From positions 1 through 20,258 of the forward strand of contig CARDPF010000018.1 in assembly GCA_948960675.1 (NCBI GenBank): 20,258 nucleotides of DNA, written 5' to 3'. Every line of letters begins with the position of its first letter. The stretch's first letter is position 1. Below are positions 6,901 to 14,366 of this stretch, in pieces. The DNA is from an uncultured Eisenbergiella sp. (GTDB taxonomy: Bacteria > Bacillota > Clostridia > Lachnospirales > Lachnospiraceae). The notes below the pieces were generated by a model, which was given only the letters and a program-made list of their open reading frames with translations, was not told the origin of the DNA and did not search any database. The translations under genes were made by a program, and so were the position numbers.

Positions 6901-7887
6901 ATGAGGGAACAGGAATACTGGCAGGAGGGGATGGACGAGAAGCGGTTTGTCCTTTGCGTGCGAAAAAAGATATGGGTGGCGGTTTGTGCAGCCCTGTGCA
7001 GTGCCGCCATGGCGGGGGCGTTGTATCTTTTGGTGCGGCAGGCCACAAAGGGGGAAACCCAGTACCGGGCGGAGGTGCTTTATTCCATCGGTTATGATAT
7101 TTGGGAAGAGGACGAGGTTTTAAAGGAGTTTATCAATGAGTATAACGCCTACACCTGGGGGGATATGATGCGGTCCGACCGGGTGATGGAATCGGTGGCG
7201 GCCCAACTGCCCGATGTGGACCGCAGTCTGATCGAGGCCTCCGTCAGCACGCAGATCGCTTCGGATCCGGAGTTTTTGACGGCTTTTTATACCACCGGCG
7301 ACGCCGATTTGTCCAACCGGATTGCGGCGGCTTATAATGTGGCCATGGCAGCCTTTGGGGAAACCATGCGGGGCCGGGGGCTTACCGGGATAGAGGCCTG
7401 GAAGGTGGCGCCCGCAGAGGTGGTGGAGGCGCCAAACCGGGTGCTTTACGCGATGGAACTGGGGGCGGTCATAGGCCTGATCGCCGGGATTTTGGGGCTG
7501 GCCGCCTGGTATATACTGGACGATTCCGTTCTGGTGGCACAGGACTTTGAAAAAAGGTTTCCATACCCCGTGTTTGGATACCGGACGCAACAGCCGGACG
7601 CCTATTTTGGCGTAGCCCTTAGCGCCAACTTAGACCGGCAGGCACAAAAAGGCGCGTTTCGGGAGGCAGAGCTTGCTTTGTTGGAGACGCCCGGCGCTGC
7701 CTATGAAACCCTGCGGGAGACGCCGGTGGTTTTGCTGGCAGAGTGGGGGACATCCTGCAGGCGGCTGGGACGGGCGCTTCACGAATTGGCCCTGCAGGAC
7801 GTATCGGTCCTGGGAGTGGTTTTGACGGAGGCGGACGGAAGGTTTCTGCGGGCTTATTACGGAAAAAAGAAAGGTGATTTTGCGTAA
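6901..7887 (+). CDS. Wzz/CpsC-like polysaccharide co-polymerase with degenerate BY-kinase-like C-terminus
   Basis: A 328-residue chain-length determinant-type protein. Transmembrane helix 1 (about 24-45), an extracytoplasmic domain (46-183), a proline-containing stretch (PAEVVEAPNR, 171-180) before helix 2 (about 184-206), then a cytoplasmic tail of about 120 residues. In many Firmicutes the co-polymerase (CpsC) and tyrosine kinase (CpsD) are separate or fused. Here the tail reads like the flanks of a BY-kinase: FPYPVFGY (220-227), then GTSCRRLGRALHELA (283-297), VSVLGVVLTEADG (301-313) and an end AYYGKKKG (318-325). No Walker A (GxxxxGKS/T) or Walker A' motif is present, so it cannot be an active kinase of that class. 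It probably controls chain length of the EpsG-made polymer. The gene starts 7 bp after the phosphotransferase stop; an in-frame ATG at 6931 has AGGAGG too close in front. Confidence 0.75.
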   Translation: MREQEYWQEGMDEKRFVLCVRKKIWVAVCAALCSAAMAGALYLLVRQATKGETQYRAEVLYSIGYDIWEEDEVLKEFINEYNAYTWGDMMRSDRVMESVAAQLPDVDRSLIEASVSTQIASDPEFLTAFYTTGDADLSNRIAAAYNVAMAAFGETMRGRGLTGIEAWKVAPAEVVEAPNRVLYAMELGAVIGLIAGILGLAAWYILDDSVLVAQDFEKRFPYPVFGYRTQQPDAYFGVALSANLDRQAQKGAFREAELALLETPGAAYETLRETPVVLLAEWGTSCRRLGRALHELALQDVSVLGVVLTEADGRFLRAYYGKKKGDFA

Positions 7888-7912
7888 CAGTGAGGCCATA
7901 GGCTGCACTGTT
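7886..7912 (+). other. Hairpin at the end of the co-polymerase gene
   Basis: AACAGTG (7886-7892) and CACTGTT (7906-7912) are perfect 7-base complements. Inside, GCC/GGC can pair around an ATA loop after a 2x2 mismatch. The left arm overlaps the TAA stop of the upstream gene. No T-run follows, so it is not a convincing terminator; it may slow read-through, protect mRNA or tune expression of the next gene, whose AAGGAGG lies 14 bases further on. Confidence 0.5.
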
Positions 7913-7938
7913 GCGATTTTGCATAAAGGAGGATCTGC

Positions 7939-8742
7939 GTGGGGAAACAGGAGGAAGGGCTGCAGTTTCTGGTGTCCGGAGTGGGGCAGGATGTGCATGC
8001 GCTGGCGGAGAAGATGAACCTGCAGGCGGAGGGCATCATCATCAACCAGGGCAGGGAGAACCGGTATGAGGAGTTTACTTTTAGGGGAAACCGGATGCGC
8101 TGCTACCATTTTGCGGAAAAAGGGGTAGGGCTTTCCCGCAACAATGCGCTGCTTAGGGCGGACAAGGCGTTTTGCCTGTTTGCGGATGAGGATATCGTGT
8201 ACCGGGAGGGAGCGGCGGTAGCGGTGACGGATGCCTTTTTGGCGCATCCGGAGGCGGATATGCTGCTTTTTAACGTGAAGGTGGTTCCGGAGAGGCGTAC
8301 GTACTGGAACGAGAGCTTCCACCGGGTACGCTGGTATAACTGTGGCCGTTATCCTGCTTATAGCTTTGCTTTGCGCACCCAAAAGATGCATGAAAAGAAC
8401 CTCTCCTATTCCCTGCTTTTTGGCGGCGGCGCGAAATATTCCAACGGGGAGGACAGCCTGTTTATCCGGGACTGTATCCGGGCCGGGCTGCGGGTATATG
8501 CAATTCCCGTGGAAATCGGGGAGGAGGCTTTTAGGCCCTCCACCTGGTTTTGCGGTTATGACGATAAGTTTTTTTATGACAGGGGGGTGCTCTACCGTGC
8601 GCTGTACGGCAGGCTGGCCCTGTGTATGGGGCTGCGCTTTTTGTGCAAAAACAGAACCGTGATGTGCAGCGGTAAAATTGGTTTGCAAAAGGCGTTTTTG
8701 CTTTTGCGAAAAGGAATCCGGGACGCGAAGGAAGGATTTTGA
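7939..8742 (+). CDS. Divergent GT2-like glycosyltransferase, GTG start
   Basis: A 267-residue protein read as a divergent GT-A glycosyltransferase. The classical SVIIPVYN opening is replaced by LQFLVSGVGQDVHAL (8-22), KMNLQAEGIIINQG (25-38) follows, then GLSRNNALL (64-72) and FADEDIVY (81-88), where Asp-Glu-Asp takes the DXD position. This matches the subgroup of streptococcal/clostridial capsule GT2 proteins that begin LVSTM...KMNI...INQ. GGGAKYSNGEDSLF in the middle of the protein fits the acceptor/base region. The GTG start is preferred because AAGGAGG (7926-7932) is 6 bases upstream and no good ATG is near. It lies 51 bp after the co-polymerase gene and 3 bp before the polymerase gene. 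Donor and acceptor are unknown. Confidence 0.72.
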   Translation: MGKQEEGLQFLVSGVGQDVHALAEKMNLQAEGIIINQGRENRYEEFTFRGNRMRCYHFAEKGVGLSRNNALLRADKAFCLFADEDIVYREGAAVAVTDAFLAHPEADMLLFNVKVVPERRTYWNESFHRVRWYNCGRYPAYSFALRTQKMHEKNLSYSLLFGGGAKYSNGEDSLFIRDCIRAGLRVYAIPVEIGEEAFRPSTWFCGYDDKFFYDRGVLYRALYGRLALCMGLRFLCKNRTVMCSGKIGLQKAFLLLRKGIRDAKEGF

Positions 8743-8745
8743 GGG

Positions 8746-9906
8746 ATGGTTTTTTATGGGTTGATCACGGCGCTTACGGTGCTCCTTTCCTGTTTTGTGG
8801 GGAGGGCGGCCTTTCCTGCGGCAGGCAGGACGGCGGGGGTGTGGACAGACAAGGGACAGCCAACGCGCAGGCAGGCTTTGGGGCTTGTGTGTCTTACGGG
8901 TATTTTTTTGGTGCTTGCCGGGGTGTCTGCGCTGCGCATCGAGGTGGGCAACGATTACGGAAAATACGTTGATATTTTCCATGAGATCTATGCGGGAACG
9001 GACGAGGCTTATGTGGTGACGGAAGCCGGCTTTAATTTTGTGGTCTGGCTTTTGTATACCCTGTCCGGCTATGAAAATTATCTGCTGGTGTTTGCCGTAT
9101 TCGGCATGGCCACCGTGTATGTCTTTTTGAAGGCCATGTACCGTCAGAGCGTGGATTTTAAGGTTTCCTTCGCCCTGTTTATGCTGCTGGGGGTGTATTT
9201 CCGTACCTTTACCACGGTGCGCTACTACTTTGTGCTGGCGCTCACCCTTTACAGCCTTTCGTATGTGCGCAGGCGTGAGTTTTTGAAATTTGTGCTGCTG
9301 ATTTTGTTTGCCTCCCTGTTCCATAAGTCCGTGCTGGTGGTGCTGGTGCTTTATCCCCTGGCCGCCCTGGAGTGGAAAAGATGGATGCTGGCGGCGGGGG
9401 GCATGGCGGCTGTCTGCGTGTTTGTACTGCAAAGGCCGGTTTTGGAACTGGCGCTGGCCCTGTATCCCACATTTGTGGGGACGGTATATGTAACCTCGGG
9501 CGTGGGACTTATGGCCAATGCCTCGGGCATCCTGCGGTGCCTGTTTGTGTTTGGGCTGGCGGCTTTTTGCTTTCGGGAGAGTGTGGCCCACAACCCGGCA
9601 AACCAATTTACCCTAAAGCTGAGTGTTTTGGGCTTTCTGCTCTATACCTGCGCCTCCTTTTTGCCGCTGGTATCCCGGATTGCCTATTATGTGGTCACGC
9701 CCCAGCTTTTGTTGATTCCGGGATTGCTTGCAGGGCTTTCCCGGGGGAGAAAAAAGAAGGCTGCCGTTTTGGTGACGCTTCTTTTTGCGGCAGGGTATTT
9801 TTTGTGGTTTCTGGGGACGGCTTCGGGCAGCGGCATCCGTGTGCTTCCCTATCGGACGTGGGTTTTTACAACAAAGGAATGGATCAATGGATCGGATTTT
9901 TTTTAG
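8746..9906 (+). CDS. EpsG-type polysaccharide polymerase (Wzy role)
   Basis: A 386-residue polytopic membrane protein of the EpsG family, expected to polymerise lipid-linked repeat units on the outer face of the membrane. The hallmark ALRIEVGNDYGKYVDIF (62-78) follows an early membrane helix. A second family pattern is TFTTVRYYFVLALTLYSLSY (154-173), then SLFHKSVLVV (190-199), as in EpsG where an Arg and a later Phe-His pair are conserved. About ten hydrophobic segments are visible. A purine-rich AAGGAAGGA (about 8728-8736) precedes the ATG by about 9 bases. Its 3' end overlaps the next gene by 20 bp, implying translational coupling. It is the only polymerase candidate in the window apart from the protein at 506. 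Confidence 0.82.
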   Translation: MVFYGLITALTVLLSCFVGRAAFPAAGRTAGVWTDKGQPTRRQALGLVCLTGIFLVLAGVSALRIEVGNDYGKYVDIFHEIYAGTDEAYVVTEAGFNFVVWLLYTLSGYENYLLVFAVFGMATVYVFLKAMYRQSVDFKVSFALFMLLGVYFRTFTTVRYYFVLALTLYSLSYVRRREFLKFVLLILFASLFHKSVLVVLVLYPLAALEWKRWMLAAGGMAAVCVFVLQRPVLELALALYPTFVGTVYVTSGVGLMANASGILRCLFVFGLAAFCFRESVAHNPANQFTLKLSVLGFLLYTCASFLPLVSRIAYYVVTPQLLLIPGLLAGLSRGRKKKAAVLVTLLFAAGYFLWFLGTASGSGIRVLPYRTWVFTTKEWINGSDFF

Positions 9907-10714
9907 TATCGTGGTGGTTTGCCTAAATCCCGGAAAACGCCTGTCTGCCACGGTGGACAGCGTGCTTTCCCAGCAGTATGGGGCGTATGAAGTGATTGTC
10001 AAGGACGGGGGTTCGACGGACGGCTTTTTGGAAAAGCTGCCAAAAGACAGCCGGATCCGGATCGTAAAAAAGCCGGATGCCGGGATTTATGACGCCATGA
10101 ACCAGGCCCTGCCCCTGCTTGGCGGGCGGTATGTGCTTTTTTTAAACTGCGGGGATCTTTTGCACGACGACAGGGTGCTGGGGAATGCGGCGGCTTTTAT
10201 CGGGGATGCCCAGGCAGGGGGCGGCAGTGAAACCGGGCGGATTTTTTACGGCAACCAGTATCATTTGGGACAGGGAAGCGTGGTGCATTCCGCGCCCCGG
10301 ATGGATGATTTTGCTTGTTACCGAAACGTTCCCTGCCATCAGGTCTGCTTTTATGATGCGCGCCTGTTTGCAGGGCGCGGTTATGATACGCGGTACCGGG
10401 TGCGGGCAGACTATGAGCATTTTCTCTATTGCCTGTATGAAAAAAAGGCCCGGGCGGTTTATATGGATCTGGTGGTGGCCGATTATGAGGGCGGCGGCTT
10501 TTCCGAGACAAGGGAAAATGTAAAAATATCCGCCGGGGAACACAAAGAAATCACCGTCAGGTATCTGGGAACCAAAAAGGCGTGGCGGTACCGGATGGCT
10601 TTGCTGTTGACCCTTGCGCCGCTGCGGACCAAAATTGCGCAGAACCAAAAAACAGCGGCCATTTATAACAACGCGAAGGCGGCGCTTTACAGACTGCTTG
10701 CGGGAAAGGGCTAG
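9887..10714 (+). CDS. GT2 family glycosyltransferase (WcaE-like)
   Basis: A 275-residue cytosolic GT-A enzyme. FFSIVVVCLNPGKRLSATV (5-23), KDGGSTDG (39-46), PDAGIYDAMNQAL (63-75) and RYVLFLNCGDLLHD (81-94) are the pattern of WcaE-type transferases, in which the usual DXD is written N-x-G-D (NCGD, 87-90). RADYEHFLYCLYEKKA in the second half fits the conserved Asp-containing acceptor region of the group. The ATG at 9887 is chosen because AAAGGA (9873-9878) is 8 bases upstream and the protein then opens with the family's first strand; upstream in-frame starts would lie within the polymerase gene. The next gene starts 4 bp after its stop. Confidence 0.85.
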   Translation: MDRIFFSIVVVCLNPGKRLSATVDSVLSQQYGAYEVIVKDGGSTDGFLEKLPKDSRIRIVKKPDAGIYDAMNQALPLLGGRYVLFLNCGDLLHDDRVLGNAAAFIGDAQAGGGSETGRIFYGNQYHLGQGSVVHSAPRMDDFACYRNVPCHQVCFYDARLFAGRGYDTRYRVRADYEHFLYCLYEKKARAVYMDLVVADYEGGGFSETRENVKISAGEHKEITVRYLGTKKAWRYRMALLLTLAPLRTKIAQNQKTAAIYNNAKAALYRLLAGKG

Positions 10715-10718
10715 GAGT

Positions 10719-12005
10719 ATGCGGGTTTTATGGGTATGCAATATTATCTTGCCGGTTATCGCCAAAGAACTGGGGAGCTTGTACAGTGTGCGGGAAGGCT
10801 GGCTTTCCGGTATTTTGGAGAGGGTATTGGCGCAGGCGGACGGGGAGCTTGTGCTGGGGATTTGTTTTCCGGCGCAGGGGGAACTGGCGTCTTTGCAGAA
10901 AAAACTCTTTCTGGGGGAGAAAAAAGTTTCGGTAGCCTGTTACGGCTTCGGGGAGGACTTGGAGCACCCGGAGGAATACGACGTTTCCCTGGAGCTTCGG
11001 TTCGGGCAGATTCTTTCGGATTTTGCCCCGCAGCTTTTGCATATTTTTGGGACGGAGTTTCCCCATGCCTATGCCTGCGCAAGGGTATGGAACCGCCCGG
11101 AGGCCACGCTGGTGGGCATACAGGGGCTGTGTCAAAACATCGCGCAGGAGTATATGGCGGGCCTGCCCCGGGCTGTGTGTCAAAAAAGGACGCTGCGGGA
11201 TATCCTTAGGCAGGACAGCATGGGGCAGCAGCAGCAAAAGTTTGCTGCAAGGGCTGCCCGGGAGAAAAAGCTATTGCGCCTGGCCGGGCATATTACGGGG
11301 CGGACGCAGTTTGACCGGGAGGCGACGGCAGAACTTGCCCCGGGGGCGGTGTATCATTTCATGAGCGAGACCATGCGGGAAAGCTTTTATACGGGATGCT
11401 GGGATCCGGACCGGTGTCACCGGCATGAAATTTTTGTGAGCCAGGCGGACTATCCCTTAAAGGGCTTTCATTTCCTGCTGGAGGCCATGGGGGAGATTTT
11501 GGCCCGGTATCCGGACGCCCATGTGAAAGTGGCGGGAAACAGCGTGATGGGGACGGGCGGCCTTATGAGCCGGTTGAAAATCCCCGCCTATGGAAAATAC
11601 TTGCGCAAACTGGAGAGAACCTGTAAGCTGCGGGGAAAAATCAGGACATTGGGGCGGCTTTCGGAGGAGGAAATGAAGGAGGCTTATCTGTCCTGTCATG
11701 TATTTGTCTGCCCCTCCGTGGTGGAAAATTCGCCAAACTCCGTGGCGGAGGCCCAGCTTTTGGGCGTGCCCGTGGCGGCCAGCAGGGCGGGGGGGATTCC
11801 CAGCGTGGTGGCACAGGGCAGCGGGATTTTATTTGAAAAGGGAAACGCAAAAGAACTGGCCGGGGCGGTGCTTGGGATTTTTGACTCGGACAGGGAGGCC
11901 CGGGCGCTGTCTGCGCGGGAGCGGGCCTTTGCCTTACAAAGATACGACGGGGGGCAAAATTACCGCAGGCTGTTGGAGATTTACCGGGAGATTTTGGGCT
12001 TATGA
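10719..12005 (+). CDS. GT4 family glycosyltransferase
   Basis: A 428-residue GT-B-fold glycosyltransferase. The N-terminal half opens with MRVLWVCNIILP (1-12); the C-terminal half carries the GT4 features: KGFHFLLEAMGEI (248-260, the linker helix region), VKVAGN (269-274), RTLGRLSEEEM (309-319) and the E-x7-E retaining-enzyme motif ENSPNSVAE (336-344) followed by AASRAGGIPSVV (353-364). The ATG at 10719 is used because the protein then begins at the expected first strand; GGGAAAGGG (10702-10710) and AGGAG (10713-10717) lie just upstream. Its last bases overlap the next gene as ATGA, so the two GT4 genes are coupled. Donor sugar unknown; mannose is possible given ManC but not shown. Confidence 0.87.
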   Translation: MRVLWVCNIILPVIAKELGSLYSVREGWLSGILERVLAQADGELVLGICFPAQGELASLQKKLFLGEKKVSVACYGFGEDLEHPEEYDVSLELRFGQILSDFAPQLLHIFGTEFPHAYACARVWNRPEATLVGIQGLCQNIAQEYMAGLPRAVCQKRTLRDILRQDSMGQQQQKFAARAAREKKLLRLAGHITGRTQFDREATAELAPGAVYHFMSETMRESFYTGCWDPDRCHRHEIFVSQADYPLKGFHFLLEAMGEILARYPDAHVKVAGNSVMGTGGLMSRLKIPAYGKYLRKLERTCKLRGKIRTLGRLSEEEMKEAYLSCHVFVCPSVVENSPNSVAEAQLLGVPVAASRAGGIPSVVAQGSGILFEKGNAKELAGAVLGIFDSDREARALSARERAFALQRYDGGQNYRRLLEIYREILGL

Positions 12006-13180
12006 AAACCGTTTTTATTTCCAATTATATCAACCATCACCAGCTTCCCTTTTCGGAAGCGCTCTATCAAAGGCTGGGGGACGGTTATCGTTTTATCCAG
12101 ACCGAGCCCATGGAGGAGGAGCGCCTGCAGATGGGCTGGGGGCTGGACGTTTCCCACATCCCGTATCTTTTGTTGTCCTACCGGGAGGAGGAGCGCTGCA
12201 GGAGGCTTATTGAGGAGGCGGATTTGGTGCTGGCAGGCTGGACAAAGCGCACGGATCTGTTTTTGCCAAGGCTTTCGGAAGAAAAGCTGACGTTTCGGAT
12301 CAGCGAGCGGATTTACCGGGAGGGGCAGTGGAAGGCGGTTTCCCCCCGGGGGCTTATGGCCAAATACAAGGAGCATGTGAGATACCGCAGGCAGCCGGCA
12401 TATCTTTTGTGCGCGGGCGCTTATGTGGCCTCCGATTTTTCCCTGATCCATGCCTATCCCGGGAAAATGCTAAAGTTTGGATATTTCCCCCCGCTGCGGA
12501 CCTATGGGGACGGCGTGCTGTCTGCCAAAAAGCGGCGGGACAAGGATAGGGTGCAGATGGTTTGGGCCGGGCGGATGATTGATTTAAAGCATCCGGAATA
12601 TGCAGTGCGCCTGGCCGGGCAGCTTTTGAAAAAAGGGCATCGTTTTCACATCCATATGATCGGCGGTGGGCCTTTGGAAGGGCAGCTCAAAGACCGGATC
12701 GCGCAGGAGGGCTTGTCTTCCTTTTTTACCTTTTACGGGTTTTTGACGCCGGAGCGGGTGCGGGACGTGATGGAGGAATGCCGTATTTTCCTTTTTACCA
12801 GCAATTATCTGGAAGGCTGGGGGTCGGTGCTCAACGAGGCCATGAACAGCGGCTGCTGTGCGGTGGCCAATGCCCAGACCGGTGCGGCACCTTTTTTGAT
12901 TGCGGACGGGAAAAACGGGGTGACGTACTGGGACGGAAGCTATGCAGACTTTGCGGCCAAGGTGGAAGAACTGCTTGTCAGGCCTGACCGGGCAGAGGCC
13001 ATGGGGAGTGCCGCCTATGGGACGATCGCTGCCGAGTGGAATGCCCAGACGGCGGCGCAGCGGTGTCTGGATTTTTATGAAGGATGGAAAAAGGGGCAGG
13101 AAGCGCCTGCAGGAAGCGGCCCGCTGTCTGTGGCGCCAAGGCTGTCTGCCCGCTGGAAGTATGACGAAGGGAAGCTGTGA
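12002..13180 (+). CDS. GT4 family glycosyltransferase
   Basis: A 392-residue GT-B-fold enzyme. It starts KTVFISNYINHHQLPFSEAL (2-21), a distinctive opening in which the acceptor side includes a His-rich loop. The donor side shows VWAGRMIDLKHPEYAVRLA (187-205), HMIGGGPLEGQL (218-229), FYGFLTPERV (244-253) and the E-x7-E motif EGWGSVLNE (271-279) followed by AMNSGCCAVAN (280-290). These are standard GT4 landmarks. The start overlaps the preceding GT4 stop (ATGA). The C-terminal tail after residue 365 is basic and low in hydrophobic residues and may be disordered. A GTG start of the next reading frame overlaps its stop, though the ATG at 13183 is a better start for that gene. Confidence 0.87.
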   Translation: MKTVFISNYINHHQLPFSEALYQRLGDGYRFIQTEPMEEERLQMGWGLDVSHIPYLLLSYREEERCRRLIEEADLVLAGWTKRTDLFLPRLSEEKLTFRISERIYREGQWKAVSPRGLMAKYKEHVRYRRQPAYLLCAGAYVASDFSLIHAYPGKMLKFGYFPPLRTYGDGVLSAKKRRDKDRVQMVWAGRMIDLKHPEYAVRLAGQLLKKGHRFHIHMIGGGPLEGQLKDRIAQEGLSSFFTFYGFLTPERVRDVMEECRIFLFTSNYLEGWGSVLNEAMNSGCCAVANAQTGAAPFLIADGKNGVTYWDGSYADFAAKVEELLVRPDRAEAMGSAAYGTIAAEWNAQTAAQRCLDFYEGWKKGQEAPAGSGPLSVAPRLSARWKYDEGKL

Positions 13181-13182
13181 GC

Positions 13183-14187
13183 ATGGAAAAGGAGATTTTG
13201 GTCAGCGTCATCGTACCTGCCTATAATGTGGAGGATTGTCTGGAGAGGTGTGTGGAAAGCATCCGTAACCAAAGCTGCCGCAGTTTGGAAATTTTGCTGG
13301 TGGACGACGGTTCCACGGATCAGACGGGACAGTTGTGCGACCGGTTTGCCCAGCGGGACGAAAGAATCCGGGTATTCCACAAAGAAAACGGGGGCTCCTC
13401 CTCGGCGCGCAACGTAGGGATCCAAAACGCACGGGGGAAATGGCTGGGATTTGTGGACAGCGACGACTGGGTGGACGCCGACATGTATGCGCGCCTTTTG
13501 GAGACGGCCAAAGCTTACGGGGCGGCCATCGTACAGGCGTCCCGGGACGAAATCGACGGGCAGGGCAGACGCCGCCCGGATGTGTGCGTCCCGCCAAAGG
13601 CAGCCTGTTTTTGTAAGTCTGAGGCGTTTATGCGGGAACTTTTGCTGCACCGGGGGGACTGCTCTTTTTGCACCAAGCTGGTAAGGAGGGAATTGCTTGC
13701 AGGAAAGGGCTTTCCGGAGGGAAAGCTCAACGAGGATTTCCGCCTGCTTTTGGAACTGCTGTTGGAAACGGAGGGGGTCTACATCCTGCCTGACCAGATG
13801 TACCATGTCTTTTACCGGCTGGGGAGCAATACGAGAAAGAAGGACAAAAACGATTTTTCCAGGGTGTTTATGGATATCGTGGACAATGCGGATTACGCAC
13901 AGGAGGTGGTGCGCAGGCATTATCCGCAGCTTTTGACAGAGGCCATGCGCTTTGGGCTGTTCCAGCGGCTGGATTATATGCTGCATGTCCCGGTGGGACA
14001 GATGACAGGGCGGGATCCTTTTTACTGCGGCGTGAAGCGGTATCTGCAAGCCCACGTGGCGGATACCATGAAAAATCCGTTTCTCACACCCAAAAATAAG
14101 CTGTATCTGCTGCTGTTGACCGCTGCCCCCAAGTCGGTGCGCAGGGTGCATGGGTGGATCCGCGGTATGGCACGACGGACGGGGTGA
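13183..14187 (+). CDS. GT2 family glycosyltransferase
   Basis: A 334-residue GT-A enzyme. ILVSVIVPAYNVEDCLERCV (5-24), VDDGSTDQTGQLCDRFA (40-56), GGSSSARNVGIQNARG (70-85) and VDSDDWVDADMYARL (91-105) make up a textbook GT2 catalytic half, with DSDD as the metal site. NEDFRLLLELLLETEG later supplies the expected acidic residue region. No membrane helix is obvious. The ATG at 13183 has AAGGGA (13168-13173) about 9 bases upstream; an in-frame GTG at 13177 is too close to it. This is the last GC-rich gene before the AT-rich insert, and its stop at 14185-14187 marks the left side of that insert. No terminator follows it. Confidence 0.88.
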   Translation: MEKEILVSVIVPAYNVEDCLERCVESIRNQSCRSLEILLVDDGSTDQTGQLCDRFAQRDERIRVFHKENGGSSSARNVGIQNARGKWLGFVDSDDWVDADMYARLLETAKAYGAAIVQASRDEIDGQGRRRPDVCVPPKAACFCKSEAFMRELLLHRGDCSFCTKLVRRELLAGKGFPEGKLNEDFRLLLELLLETEGVYILPDQMYHVFYRLGSNTRKKDKNDFSRVFMDIVDNADYAQEVVRRHYPQLLTEAMRFGLFQRLDYMLHVPVGQMTGRDPFYCGVKRYLQAHVADTMKNPFLTPKNKLYLLLLTAAPKSVRRVHGWIRGMARRTG

Positions 14188-14247
14188 CCCGGGGCGTGAA
14201 TAGTAACGTGAATTGAAACAGTTGCAGGTATTGTTGCTGAAAACGGA

Positions 14248-14275
14248 TTGTTTATTGGCAGTAATTTGTTATAAT
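14248..14275 (+). promoter_or_regulatory. Extended -10 promoter of the ATPase/DUF4276 cassette
   Basis: TGTTATAAT (14267-14275) is a perfect extended -10 (TGn plus TATAAT). TTGTTT (14248-14253) is a weak -35 with a 16-base spacer. Transcription should start near 14282. The in-frame ATG at 14274 overlaps the -10 hexamer and would lie upstream of the transcript start, which argues against it as the ATPase start codon. A gap of about 80 bp separates the upstream GT2 stop from this -10. It includes the motif GTGAATAGTAACG (14196-14208). Confidence 0.65.
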
Positions 14276-14366
14276 GGAAGTGATACGGGAGTGCATATCT
14301 GGTTGCTTTGTCCGGTATCTTAATAGGGCGGATGTAAAATCGGTAAATTGTGTGGGGGGTGAAGAT

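Noticed and set aside
7630..9606. Long open frame of 658 codons on the minus strand
   Set aside because: It lies opposite the co-polymerase, glycosyltransferase and polymerase genes. Its product is rich in His, Gln, Pro and Arg with no recognisable domain, as expected for an antisense shadow of GC-rich coding DNA.
13075..14151. 358-codon minus-strand open frame opposite a GT2 gene
   Set aside because: The + strand frame has all GT2 motifs; the minus product has none and is a compositional shadow.
14274..14366. N-terminal extension of the ATPase from the ATG at 14274
   Set aside because: The ATG overlaps the -10 hexamer, has no ribosome binding site, and the extension does not look like family sequence.
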